Made by a program: the position numbers and the translations under genes. A DNA stretch of 64,000 nucleotides from Icerya purchasi. Lineage: Eukaryota > Arthropoda > Insecta > Hemiptera > Monophlebidae. The stretch spans positions 33,615,183 to 33,679,182 of the forward strand of contig CM077116.1 in assembly GCA_039619475.1 (NCBI GenBank), written 5' to 3'. A model generated the notes under the pieces. That model did no database searches and was not told where the DNA came from. It was given only the letters and a program-made list of their open reading frames with translations. Shown one piece after another: positions 22,701 to 32,872 of this stretch; position 1 is the stretch's first letter, and every line of letters starts with the position of its first letter.

Positions 22701-24420
22701 ATATCTGCTGTCGAAAATTTTTAACCGATCTCCCGCCGAACGATATAAATGTACGATTTTATTAATTTGAAAATCAGAACGCACAAAAAATAAAAAAAAC
22801 AGGAATGCTTTTAATTAGTTAATTTCTTTTTTAAGCTGTTGGTTTAGTTAATAGTCAAGTGTTCACGGCACCATTGCGAAAAAGCTTGTTTTCATGTTTC
22901 ATGAATTTTTTTTTTTTTTATTATTATTATGAAGTTGTTGGGTTCGTCAAAAAAAAAAAAAAAAAAAGACATTGGCCCAAGAAAAGGGAAATTCGTAATA
23001 TCTTACTTAGGTGCCACTATGAAGTATGCAAAAAAAAAAAAAACAAAAAAAAACAATAAATTATTAACAACTGTATAAAAGTCAAAGGGACTTTAATTTT
23101 TAATTTTTTTTCCCAAAAAGAAAAGCGTATTTTTCATTTAAATTTAGAAATTTAGATTATCATGATACGTAAAAAATCTTTAACAAATGAAATTCACGAA
23201 GAAGTATAAAGATTTCTCGGTATTTACAAGTATTAAACAAATCGGCTTAATTAAAACACTATTGTTGTGAAAGTCAATTTCGGTTTTAAATATGTTCTTA
23301 GACAAGCAGTTCGAATAAAAGTAAGGTGTAAGGTTAATGTAAATAATTTTTTCTTATTAATTTTTTTTTGAGGACAGATCCGGTTATTTTACTATCGCGT
23401 TCATTTCTTGATATTGCTATGTTCCAAACGAATTTTATTTTTCCGTTATAAGTTTGATCACATCGAAATCTAAAAAAGATTAATGAGCAAAACAGAAACA
23501 GCTAGTGTGAATCGACTTTATAACTTTCAATCCGTTTCGTTCGGTTTCGTAGACCTGTTAATATTAAGATTATTTTGGCCAATAAAGACTTTCGGAAATT
23601 TCGCAATTACCTCTTATTCGCAAAGTGTGCAATTCAAGTCACCAATGGACATCTTTGATAAAAGTATTTTAATTACTTTCTAAATTGAAGCATACTGATG
23701 TGTAGGGAAACAATGAAATTTGTTAACTCGTTTGGAAAGGGATATATATCGGGATAGTTGAGTAACCTAATTAAAAAGTCTGTACAAGAAAAAAAATACA
23801 CCGCAACAGTGATGATGATGATGATGATGATGATGACGGTAATAATATCTTTTCGAGTTCCCAGTAACCGTCGTCAATTTCTGAACTCTTAAGCTATTGA
23901 TTAAACCGACTCACTGCAGTAGCACGTATATGTAATATAATCGTGCCGAGCGGTCAGTTTCTACTCCTTTTAGTTGTCGCGAAAATGCGTTGCCGTTCAG
24001 ATTTTGTAGACATTTTGTAACTCTACTTGTTCCTTTACTGCACTTACTTTTTCAGTGGTTACTGCATTTATTCCAAGAGCTCTACTATTCTACTATCCGA
24101 ACTATCCGCGCAGTACATCCCTCCCCATAATTAATCAGTTTATGTGCGCTAGTAGGCTGCTCCGCGTTATTCTATTACCGGAAATATTACACTTATCTAC
24201 CGAGCGACAACGAATCCTATGCACTAACGAATATTCATTGTGTTATCTTATTTTTGCAAACGACCTCGTGCCAGAAATTCTCATGCTATTGTCAGACTCT
24301 ATAGCATAGGCTTCATTGCGAAATCTACAGTTACGCAATACTACCTTTGAATCCTTCTGAACCACCGTTCATCAATTTATTTCTCTTAGAGTATTAATAA
24401 TTATTATTAATAATAATAAT
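19701..24420. other. AT-rich stretch; one more GC-balanced LTR-leader-like segment
   Basis: I recognise no gene. Segment 21,380-21,960 is less AT-rich and has LTR/leader-like features (see findings). Homopolymer runs at 22,907-22,919, 22,950-22,967 and 23,031-23,043 make the small frames around 22,859-23,059 artefactual. A (GAT)n microsatellite is listed separately. Confidence 0.5.
23811..23836. repeat. (GAT)n microsatellite
   Basis: Eight to nine uninterrupted GAT units. Confidence 0.95.
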
Positions 24421-24423
24421 AAA
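24387..24423. repeat. (TTA/TAA)n-rich microsatellite
   Basis: Imperfect ATT/AAT triplets, including AATAATAATAATAA, lie just before the truncated start of the plus-strand RTE fragment. Confidence 0.7.
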
Positions 24424-24444
24424 CTCGATGTGATTTGATTATTG

Positions 24445-25375
24445 TTATTATATCGTGTCCCCGTACTGTTTAATATATACGGAGAGTTTATCCTGAGGAA
24501 GGCCTTAGATGAATTCACGGGAGGAGTCAGGATTGGTGGTGAACATATAACGAACTTGAGATATGCGGACGATTCCACGCTCATCGCCGAGTCAGAAGAA
24601 GAAATGAAGAACCTGTGGAACAGAATTAAACAAACGAGTATTAGGCTAGGTCTGTCTATCAATAAAAAGAAGAAGAAGATCATGACCATAAGCAAAAACT
24701 ACACGCCCCGGGAAATCTACAGGTATTTCAAGATGTTGAAGCGGTAAAAGAATTCGAATACCTTCGATCATTAATCAGCGATAAAGGCGGAAGCGAAAAA
24801 GAAATCAAGCGTAGAATTGCACTGGCAAAGTCGGCGATGGCACGATTATATAAAATCTGGAAAGACCCCGGTGTATTAATACAAGAACAAAACAGAGATT
24901 GGTAAATTCTCTCGTGTTTTCAATATTCCTATATGGAGTCGAAACGTGGACTTTGCGGGATAAACGAAAAATTGACGCGTTCGAGATGTGGACTTGGCGA
25001 AAAATGCTGAGAATCCCGTGGACAGCGAAGCGTATAAACAACTCTATATTAGAGACCAATTAAACATAGAACAACGTCTCTCGGTTACTTGTCAAAAGAG
25101 AATTATGAAATACTATGGTCATATACCATGAGAAGAGAAAGAAATAGCCTTGAAAAATGCATTATAGCGGGTCCAATAGAAGGAGCAAGACCTCCTGGAA
25201 GACCGCCTCGACGATGGATAGACACAATAACAGCACTAAGCCATCAAACGGCAATGAGAAGCAGCCAGAACAGAAGTCGCTGGAGACAGCTAGTACTTGG
25301 TAGATTAAAATAGAAGTCACGATGAATTGCGCAAACGACTATGAAGAATTGTGTCGAAGACACTATTATCTATAA
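24445..25375 (+). pseudogene. RTE-type LINE RT fragment (plus strand)
   Basis: The copy starts inside RT at VPVLFNIYGEFILRKAL, then GGVRIGGEHITNLRYADDST (24,520-24,585, YADD intact) and GLSINKKKKKIMTIS. After frame changes it continues EFEYLRSLISDKGGSEKEI (near 24,750-24,810), a broken stretch with FLYGVETWTLRDKRKIDA and RKMLRIPWTAKRI (24,925-25,035), and finally GPIEGARPPGRPPRRWIDTI (25,165-25,230). The last part is the conserved arginine/proline-rich C-terminus of insect RTE-like proteins; the stop is at 25,311. At least three frameshifts are needed. The N-terminal endonuclease is absent. Confidence 0.8.
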
Positions 25376-25379
25376 TCTT

Positions 25380-26190
25380 CAAATCAAATGCGATATTAGA
25401 ATTACAATAATATCTTCCCTGTTCAAACATCAACCAATTTTCTAGATTTGTCCGCTGGCCAAAATTCCTCTTCTGCTATTTTAGAGGACAATAAACAGCA
25501 GTTGAATAAATGGTTGTGATCCTATCGTGTTCCGTAATCACATCGATCATCGTCGATTACTCATCTCTCCATCGGCTTAAATCCGCTTTCGTTTTATCGC
25601 ATCCAGTACGTAAATAATTATGTGTTTCACGTTCTGTCATGTTCCTCCATCTTGCTTCGTAAATCTTTGTTGGAAACTAGCTACCCTAACTAGACGGGAG
25701 AAAACATTTCCTGGATTTAAATCGTAAGGCGGATATTTCGCTCGTTGAATTAATGGAGGAACTGTGCTACATGCTGAGTATACGTTTTCTAGATTTATTG
25801 GCTGCAAGTAGCCTGTGTGATTAGTCGGCAAGTCTCGTTGGGAACAATATCACCTACTTTGCATGCTCACGCAACCACACTCTGCTGCTCAAAAACCGCT
25901 AGGACACTTGATCGCTGTAAATCTAACTTAGCTTCCCAACCAGATGATACAAGTTTTCTTGGAACACTTTTCCCACCTTCTACCGTCATCCTGAGGTCTT
26001 CTCAATGATTTTGTATGCGAGTGTTCTGACCAGCGGGATTCTCAGATATTTGGCACTATCATGATGCTACTTCATATTAGTTCTAATTTACATTTGAGCT
26101 TTGCATTTTCAGATGGAAAGGCGAATTGTATACCTACGTTTTACTCGAGTTAGGTCGCAATACGTTCATTTTAATGAGGTCTCTGTAAAT
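25380..26190. other. Degraded sequence, no firm call
   Basis: The minus-strand frame 25,637-25,831 and neighbouring minus-strand frames up to 26,100 look partly coding-like (for example QATCSQ and LVRVASFQQRFTKQ) but match nothing I can name. They could be the far 3' part of the RTE-like remnant that follows on the minus strand. Confidence 0.35.
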
Positions 26191-26199
26191 CACGTTCAT

Positions 26200-26960
26200 T
26201 ACGCTGGTACAGCGAGATTGTTAACGCGTATAAAATATTACGTACCCTTTACCCGTTACCATATGCATTAAATAGCACTGGAGCCGCTTTCTCGTGGAAG
26301 TCCATTTCGGTTGTACCATCTGCTACTTTTACCATTATGATAGTCTTCCAAATGGCATTTCTTGCAGTATTCTAACAAGACAAAAATCGTTTGTTACCTT
26401 ATATATGCTGTTTTTATTAATTGACCGTTGTTTACTGTATTAGGGACAAGGCCATTAAATAATATAGCCGTAATCAGCTTTGCTTCAAATCCATTTTCAG
26501 TTTTCTAGATTAAACTTTTGTCTTTCCTAAAACCGGCTTATCGACAGTCTCTATGATGCGATTCATAATTAATCTTTCAAAAACCTTATTAGATGGCAAA
26601 GGAAAGATACTGATACATCTATAGTTTATAAGGATTTTTCCAGGTCTGATTCCTGCGATTATACAAGCTTTCTTTTCTATATATATATATATATATATAT
26701 CAGGTATTTTGGTGCTTAAGACAATTTAGTTAAGTGAATTTGTGATCTACTGTTTAGTGCTCGGTCGGAAATTCTTTATTTGCTACGATTGTATATCATC
26801 AAGCCCGGCCCGTTTTCTATTTTTTAATACTTTTATCGCTTCTATGAGTTCATATTAAAGCGAATTTAAAATGGTTAATTTTTTCTTATATACTTCTGAT
26901 AATTTTGCTTTCCTTTGTTCTTTCACGTGGTCTACTATTCAAAATTATCTCGATAATCGC
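26200..26960 (-). pseudogene. RTE-like RT remnant (minus strand)
   Basis: On the minus strand, IEAIKVLKNRKRAGLDDIQS lies near 26,860-26,800, matching the EAIxxLKNxKAPGxDxI pre-RT motif. Next, NYRCISIFPLPSNKVFERLI (26,625-26,565) matches NYRGISLLxxxxKVFERLL. Much further on, KVADGTTEMDFHEKAAPVLF (near 26,330-26,270) occupies the place of the PLLFN motif. No intact catalytic YADD or LDxxKAFD motif remains. An (AT)n run at 26,679-26,700 separates the first two blocks. Confidence 0.6.
26679..26700. repeat. (TA)n microsatellite
   Basis: About 11 TA units. Confidence 0.9.
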
Positions 26961-27139
26961 GTTAGATGCCATTTTTCAACGAGCTTCGCTCACCATTAAA
27001 TCTTCTAATTAGCTGCCAGATCTCAAGTCTACCCCTACTGAAGTCTACATTCTCGACCAGATTCCTCCATTTTCCGTTTCTAGTTACATTAATGAAATTA
27101 CAGTTAAAATAATACGATGTACAAATATAAAATCGATCA

Positions 27140-27500
27140 GAATAACGATATATTAGTAAAAGTTAATTATTGATTTTAAATAACGGATTATTGTCTAAGA
27201 CTAGATTACTGTTAATTAAATTATTCTTAAATTTATTAAAATAAAACGTTTCTGCGTAGTTTAATACATGTAATTATTGCATTTTACAATATCTAAATCG
27301 GTCTTAATACTAAAATTTAATTTATGCTTATTTTTAATCATATATTCCGCAGTTGATGACTCTCGTATACGTCCAATTGTGGCAATATGCTCATTAAAAG
27401 GTATATAGAAAGTTCTGCATATTTATCCAGTATGTATTTGGTCACATGTGCTACATTTGATTTTGCATATTCCGGATTTATGAAATTTGTTTATTATTAA
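27140..27500 (-). pseudogene. PLE GIY-YIG endonuclease domain and C-terminus
   Basis: The minus-strand translation reads SGICKIKCSTCDQIHTG, RTFYIPFNEHIATIGRIRES and AEYMIKNKHK, corresponding to the PLE endonuclease consensus GIYKxxCxxCxxxYIGxTxRxFxxRFxEH. The GIY tyrosine is replaced by cysteine, the YIG tyrosine by histidine, and a TAA interrupts the domain after that motif, so the nuclease is dead. The C-terminal tail has LINSNLVLDNNPLFKINN followed by a stop, nearly the same as the tail of the PLE at 49.5-49.95 kb. PLE endonucleases nick the target DNA for insertion; that role is family knowledge. Confidence 0.75.
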
Positions 27501-27513
27501 TTTGTTAATGTTT

Positions 27514-27526
27514 ATTAAATTAATTT
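27514..27526. repeat. Left TSD of the Jockey insertion
   Basis: ATTAAATTAATTT is repeated exactly at 29,070-29,082. The T run that follows is the reverse strand of the poly(A) tail. Confidence 0.8.
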
Positions 27527-29069
27527 TTTTTTGTTTTTTTTTTTTTTTCTTTTACACCACTCCAGCCCTTAGGCCACTATTGGCGACGCTACAGTTCTTT
27601 TTAAACAATATTTAAATATAAATCAATAACTCTATACTGATCACCCCCATCGAGGTGTGACAGCATTGACAGTAGTAATTATAATATTATTACTTTAACT
27701 ATGCATAACTCTTAATCTAATCTTAATATCTATTTCTACCGTAAACGATCTCGCCGTTACCGATAATCCCACTCTACTCCACGCACATGGGTCAGATAAG
27801 GAGAGCGTAGGACCTGGTCCTTTTTTTTTTTTTTTTTTTTTTTTTCAGTTTACTATTTACGAACACGGCGCTTATTACTTACCTCCACTGCATTGTTCAG
27901 TATCATTGATACCCCTACCCTACACCATGTGCGTTGTTGAGGTAGGGAGAGCCTGCTTGCACTATTTCTGCAACAGCTCTGGTATGTACTCCATCGTTAG
28001 GTATGATTTAATACATCCCGGCACCACTTCCTTCTTCGCCTTCTTTGTGGAACGCCTGGAAGACCCTGGTGATACATGCTGACCACGTTGATATTACCAC
28101 TGTCTAGCAGCTTTTCGAAGAATTTTCTATACTGCTCAGCATAGTACTCATGAACATAAGGAACATGCAGATCATTATGTAATGTGTCATTAGAAACAAA
28201 GTATGGAGCTCCAACTATTCTACGGAGAATCTTCGACTGCAGCTGTTGGATTTTATTGATGTTACTTCTGGCTGCCGAACCGTACACCTCAATACCATAC
28301 CTCCATACGGGAGCTATAACCGCCAAGTATATGAGACGCCTGCAGGACAGCCTCACAGTCGATCGTGCATCGAAAATTCTTTTTAGTATGGCCATTCTTG
28401 TTGCTATCTTATTTCTCACGTGTGTTATGTGAGGCTGCCATGTTAGTCGCTGGTCCATAATTACTCCTAAGTATTTAATACTCTGAACCGGAGGTAAGAA
28501 ATGATCATTTATCTTCACGGGTGGACAGGTACCCTTGTTTAACGTAAAGGTAATTTGCTGACTTTTATCATGATTTATCTTAATTTTCCATTTATTTGCC
28601 CATACAACTATTTTATCTAAGTGTTCTTGTATGAGCGCTGATGCATAAACTGGATTTTCATGCTTAGCCAATATGCAAGTATCATCAGCAAATGTTCCAA
28701 GTACCGTTGAATGCATTACCGGGATATCTGCGGTATATATAGTATACAAAAGCGGTCCTAATATAGTTCCCTGCGGAACTGACGCTCGTACTTTAAACCT
28801 ATCTGACAATGTAGTATTAATTTTAATTCGGAAGATTCTATTTGCTAGATAAGACTGCAGTACTGAGTATACATCATTATTTATGTTTCCTCTGAGTTTG
28901 AATAGAAGGCCATCATGCCACACTCTATCGAATGCCTGCTCTACATCCAGGAGAACTGCGTTGCAGTACTGCTCCTTTTCGAATGCCGCCGATATACGAT
29001 CAACTATTCGATGAATCTGTTGAATTGTTGAGTGTTTTGCCCGGAATCTAAACTGGTGATTCGGAATTA
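27527..29069 (-). mobile_element. Young 5'-truncated Jockey element inside the PLE
   Basis: A 1.54-kb minus-strand insertion bounded by the 13-bp TSD. It begins within RT, retains an open coding frame to a stop at 27,997, and has a 3' UTR ending in an A-rich tail at 27,527-27,552. A second T26 run at 27,821-27,846 lies within the 3' UTR. The intact frame suggests a more recent insertion than most elements here. Confidence 0.85.
27997..29067 (-). CDS. Jockey ORF2 C-terminal part (RT and post-RT domain)
   Basis: An open minus frame of about 356 codons. It starts at the truncation point with NHQFRFRAKHSTIQQIHRIV (29,060-28,998) and includes AVLLDVEQAFDRVWHDG (near 28,960-28,910), VPQGTILGPLLYTIYTADIP (28,785-28,725), TFADDTCILA (near 28,690), KINHDKSQQITFT, IKYLGVIMDQRLTWQPHI (near 28,480-28,430), and the post-RT region LIYLAVIAPVWRYGIEVYG (near 28,330). 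The catalytic aspartates in LDV and FADD are present. It ends RRRRRKWCRDVLNHT. The endonuclease and the earliest RT motifs are lost through 5' truncation, so the copy is not autonomous. Confidence 0.85.
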   Translation of the reverse strand: MPNHQFRFRAKHSTIQQIHRIVDRISAAFEKEQYCNAVLLDVEQAFDRVWHDGLLFKLRGNINNDVYSVLQSYLANRIFRIKINTTLSDRFKVRASVPQGTILGPLLYTIYTADIPVMHSTVLGTFADDTCILAKHENPVYASALIQEHLDKIVVWANKWKIKINHDKSQQITFTLNKGTCPPVKINDHFLPPVQSIKYLGVIMDQRLTWQPHITHVRNKIATRMAILKRIFDARSTVRLSCRRLIYLAVIAPVWRYGIEVYGSAARSNINKIQQLQSKILRRIVGAPYFVSNDTLHNDLHVPYVHEYYAEQYRKFFEKLLDSGNINVVSMYHQGLPGVPQRRRRRKWCRDVLNHT

Positions 29070-29082
29070 ATTAAATTAATTT
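29070..29082. repeat. Right TSD of the Jockey insertion
   Basis: ATTAAATTAATTT matches 27,514-27,526. Confidence 0.8.
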
Positions 29083-29560
29083 ACAAACATTTTTTTCGTT
29101 TTGTACAAAATTTTTATTGTTTTCCAAGGCAGGTTGAAAATAGTCTGTTATTCGATTAGCACAAATAAATGAAGTCCAAATTTGTTTATTCTTTTTAATA
29201 TTATTGTTACATTTATTATATAAATTGTCTACTAAATTCATATTAAAATTATTGTCGAGTGCTATGCGTTTGATTTTGTCTTTATTATGTAGGTAACAAT
29301 GTATGTGCACAGAACGATGAATATTTGTATACCTGCGGAAGATTAGATTTAGACTTAATTATTGTGTTTGTATTTCCTTTTTATATATGCCGCATTGTAT
29401 CTCGCTGTTTTTATCGTTAACATTTGGTCTAAATGGGTTTGATTTTACATTATCATCCATTTCAATTGCGTATTTTAAATTGTTATTTATAGAATTTAGG
29501 AAGTGTAGAAGCTTTTCTGGATTATAAAGTTATACTGGCTGAAACCTGTCGAAACTCGAC
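29083..29560 (-). pseudogene. PLE RT end and RT-endonuclease linker
   Basis: The open frame at 29,310-29,071 contains HCYLHNKDKIKRIALDNNFN, NKCNNNIKKNKQIWTSF and ANRITDYFQPALENN. Upstream a less intact frame gives LLHFLNSINNNLKYAIEMDN (near 29,510-29,450). Such sequences occur between the RT core and GIY-YIG domain of Penelope proteins (FLNxIHPNIKFTxExE; RRITxLFK). The copy ends near 29,560. Confidence 0.6.
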
Positions 29561-29569
29561 GAAGTGATA

Positions 29570-30620
29570 ATTGTTCAAAAAACCATTTCATGGTCAAACC
29601 TGAGTTAATAGCGTTCACAGTGCTTAATGAGAATTAAAAATAAGAGTAGCCATGCTGCACTATGAGTTAACAGTGCTCTTAATGGTGAAAGGGAAGTTAA
29701 TCACCATCGAGCATCATTGCCACGCTTAAGTTAATAGCGCCTACAATACACAGATGAAAAATAAAAACAAAAACCAGCTCTATGAACAGAAAGAATAATC
29801 ACCATCCAGTGTCAATATTAATAGTATGATTTCATGCGAAGAAACCAAAAAGTGTTAAAATGTCCAGCATCGACATTACCGGAAAATAATAAATTGCAAA
29901 AATTACCCGTACCATAGGCGAAACTGTGATTATCACTCATCCAGATTATAAATGAACAGCTAGCATATAATTGACACTTACACATCGCAACTCACTGTGA
30001 CCAGCATATTCACCATATCCGAACATATCAAATTGTCATATTCAGCTTCACTGCTTATTGGTAATCTATGTGAAAAATTACCGATAATCAAGTCCTTATA
30101 ATGTTCCTCCAGTCATACTTAATTTTATAAACTACTTGTAATCGAATTTTGGTAAACTCACACAAAATTCAGGCATCAATAAACCCCGATAAAGTACCTA
30201 CTAGACTCCGACAATTTAGTAAATTTAAAACGGACAAAAAAGTAGCCTTAGAAATCGAGAAACAACTGCAATCTCTCAAAGCATCTCTATCACTGCATGA
30301 AACTTTCTCGAGAAACATCGAATTTGACAATGTTAATCGTCACTTTTATATAAACGCAATACGAAATTGCGCGAAATAAACAATTACCATCTCCTGAAAA
30401 AAGGAATTATTACAATTAAATCAAAATATAAATACAAATATTTACCGAAATCACCTTTACTTTCTATGAACCTTCATACGGTAAACATTTATGATAGCTT
30501 GAGGCAAAGCCCAAACATACATTAGCCAGGAAATTGTATGATAATTTCATTTTTTTTTGTTCTTTTAATTTTTATTTATTTTTAGCTTGCATCTTAAAAT
30601 GCAGCAGACAAATTTTTCGA
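29570..30620. other. Unassigned stretch with one short open frame
   Basis: The plus frame 30,149-30,379 (76 codons) contains TRLRQFSKFKTDKKVALEIE and HFYINAIRNCAK. It looks less random than most small frames but I do not recognise it. Upstream, 29,600-29,760 contains GAGTTAATAGCGTTCACAGT and AAGTTAATAGCGCCTACAAT, related short direct repeats about 125 bp apart. It might be the PLE 5' flank or an unrelated element. Confidence 0.35.
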
Positions 30621-30639
30621 TTACGTGATGATGTCACTT

Positions 30640-31380
30640 CTAAAAAATCAAAATCGGTGAAACAGAGATCAATGACCGATTGTTAAAAAATCGATTTTAA
30701 ATCATTTTTACAAAAAAATTTTTAACCTTTAAATAAACGAGTCTTTTGAATTTTATAAATATTGATGGCTCATCTACATGGGCTTCTGTCTAAAAAAAAA
30801 AAAAAACAACTTCCAAATCGGTCAAAAAGGATCGCTGGCCAATTTTAAAGAGGAATAAATTTATTTTTCATGTGTATGGGTTTTATTTTTTTCTTTTTTA
30901 ATTTTTTAAAGTATAAAGACACATCTAGAGGATTTTTCCTTTCGTTCAAAAAAAAAAAAAAATATTGTCAAAATTAGCCAATTCCATATTGTTAGACGAT
31001 TGTCGAACGAAGACACTTACAGTGTTCTTAATGCGTTTTATTTTCAATATTTAAGTTTACATGATTTTTTTAAACTTTTTGGTCATAAATCACATATCTA
31101 TTAATTGTGTAAGCTTTTATACAAAAAAAAATTAATTAACTGAGTAGGTAAAATAGCGAGCACTGGGCAGCAGTCGAAAGATCTTGCACTTCAAATATAT
31201 ATATATACATTAATAAGCATTTGTTTAAACTTTTTTCATTATTGATGGCTCATCTAAAAGTTATTAGCTTCCGTTTAAAAGAAACAAGTTATTTAAATCG
31301 GTCAAACGGGGACCGCTGAAACTTAAAGAAAACGCTTTTTGCTTAAAACACATAGTTTTAATGTCATTATTTTTAAATAT
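30640..31380. repeat. Diverged direct repeats with GATGGCTCATCT motif
   Basis: The block TTGATGGCTCATCTA...GCTTC..GT..AAA, then AAATCGGTCAAA..GGA(C/T)CGCTG, occurs at about 30,763-30,835 and again at about 31,242-31,315, 478 bp apart. A related piece (AAATCGGTGAAACAGAGATCAATG) is at 30,650. It looks like a diverged tandem or satellite-like repeat. Confidence 0.55.
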
Positions 31381-31442
31381 GGTAATTACGTCATCTGCTA
31401 CATATGTTTATTTAAACGTTTATTAATTATATCAAAACTTTT

Positions 31443-31973
31443 CACTCAAATCTGGAAAAGCTGCTCTCCAAAAACAACGAAGCGTTTGGTCTACGGTGCA
31501 AGAATCTTATTCGCCAGCTCAATCTAGCTCCCGTAACACTGAACGTGCCTGATCTACCAAGTCCGCCATGGCAAAAAGTCAAAACTAGCAGAGATAAATA
31601 TCTAATAGCTATTACAGATCACATAAGAGATTCGTTGAAACCAGCTAACCAAGAGCACTGGGCGAGTCTAAGCGGCAATAAGCTACGTCAGATCAAACCT
31701 CAAATCGGAACCTGGACAACATCGTACCGTACAAATAGCCGAGAGGAAGTTGCTCTAGCGAGGATACGAATCGGTCACACTAGACTAACTCACGGCCCAC
31801 TGATCAATGGAGAAACGCAAGCGTTGTGTCCTTTCTGCCAGCTCTTTGCTACAACGATAGGACATATAATCACAGAGTGCCAACAATTCGATCGACAAAG
31901 GAACGAGGCGTCAATAGCCGGTCCAAGCATAGAAGAAGTATTACAGGACAGAGAGGATATAATCCAGAAATAA
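31443..31973 (+). CDS. I-type ORF2 C-terminal fragment
   Basis: The open frame starts at the truncation point (HSNLEKLLSKNNEAFGLRCK) and runs to TAA near 31,971. It includes PPWQK (near 31,560), a feature of I proteins just before RNase H, but the RNase H core itself is missing: the sequence goes directly to SREEVALARIRIGHTRLTHG (31,738-31,797) and the zinc-finger-like CPFCQLFATTIGHIITEC (31,831-31,884), the typical C-terminus. So either an internal deletion removed RNase H or this lineage lacks it. The frame itself is undamaged. Confidence 0.75.
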   Translation, partial: HSNLEKLLSKNNEAFGLRCKNLIRQLNLAPVTLNVPDLPSPPWQKVKTSRDKYLIAITDHIRDSLKPANQEHWASLSGNKLRQIKPQIGTWTTSYRTNSREEVALARIRIGHTRLTHGPLINGETQALCPFCQLFATTIGHIITECQQFDRQRNEASIAGPSIEEVLQDREDIIQK

Positions 31974-32122
31974 ATACATTTTTTAAAGATTGCAAATGTA
32001 TTCAATTTAATATAATTAAGACATATTAATATGTAATAATAGTTATTTTTGAATTGTTATTATAATTTCCATTCTGTATCGTGGACGCAAATGACCACAG
32101 TAGTCGAACGTCATTAAATAAA

Positions 32123-32130
<8 letters not shown>

Positions 32131-32172
<42 letters not shown>
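32131..32172. repeat. (TAA)n tail / microsatellite
   Basis: About 14 uninterrupted TAA units following the 3' UTR of the I-type fragment. Confidence 0.95.
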
Positions 32173-32173
<1 letters not shown>

Positions 32174-32539
32174 TATATATTCTTCGTAATGTTGAATTAA
32201 AAATTTCACTATTAGTGTAGGGATGGCAGTAGTCCGTTTGGTTGTATGTAATATTTATCGTTGAAATAATAATAGTTTTGTTTTATTATTGTTTTGTGAG
32301 ATGCTATTAGTTCAACGGTATAATGTAAATTTTTGGTATTTTTTAAAATCTCTATTTATACAACGATAGATATTGAGTCGTTAGTAGAAAAATACTATAT
32401 GTCATACGATGTAAATACGCAGTTATCGTTGATTTTTATATTTCTTAACTACTCGATAAGTTCATATCGGTTTATTATGGAATAGAGATACATATATACT
32501 TTAATTTATACGTAGAAATAAGAGTAGGACTCCGAGTAG

Positions 32540-32872
32540 GTGTCACGAAGAACTTTCTCAAGAATTTTGATACCAACTGTCGACTTCTACGTGATCTCAG
32601 GATTGTACCTCTGTAGAGAGGAATACTCAGTTCTACATAAATCGTCTTCGAACAGATCACGCCGCTGCGTTACACAATTATGTAAACAGTGTCCCCTATG
32701 TAGGCTACTTCGTGAACCGATAGTGGGACACGTGATTTATCATTTCCAGAAGTGTTTATACCGGCTAACACGTAACGTGGACATAAGATTCTCTCCGGCA
32801 CTCCTGGAGCTAATGTTAATTGTCCTTCGCCAAAGAAAGCAGGCTCTGTTTGTACGTGTAAACTTCACATAA
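32540..32872 (+). pseudogene. R1-like C-terminal remnant
   Basis: The plus frame reads VDFYVISGLYLCREEYSVLH, CPLCRLLREPIVGHVIYHF and RFSPALLELMLIVLRQRKQA. The spacing fits the R1-group C-terminus: FxxxQVLTGHGxFxxYLxR, then a CPxC...H...C finger, then an LxPENLVxxML helix. No RT motif precedes it. Similarity is weak and the call rests on pattern and order. Confidence 0.4.

Larger units (their letters stand above)
27135..29560 (-). mobile_element. Penelope-like element, interrupted by a Jockey insertion
   Basis: Two minus-strand pieces fit one PLE. The upstream piece (29,560-29,083) has KLLHFLNSINNNLKYAIEM, the RT end, then HCYLHNKDKIKRIALDNNFN and ANRITDYFQPALENN, the linker between RT and endonuclease. 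The downstream piece (27,500-27,140) has the GIY-YIG endonuclease and C-terminus. Between them lies a separate Jockey element with a 13-bp TSD. The N-terminal RT part and 5' end are not visible. Confidence 0.7.
31443..32172 (+). mobile_element. I-clade element 3' end with (TAA)n tail
   Basis: The copy contains the ORF2 C-terminus (31,443-31,973), a short 3' UTR, and a tail of about 14 TAA units (32,131-32,172). TAA-repeat tails are a known feature of I-factor-like LINEs. Just before the tail, ATGAC (32,091-32,095) and GTCAT (32,110-32,114) can form a 5-bp stem. Confidence 0.75.

Noticed and set aside
29530..29570. Possible hammerhead ribozyme next to the PLE (GTCGAAACTCGACGAAG)
   Set aside because: Some PLEs carry hammerhead motifs, but the CTGATGA core is absent here and the stems do not form.
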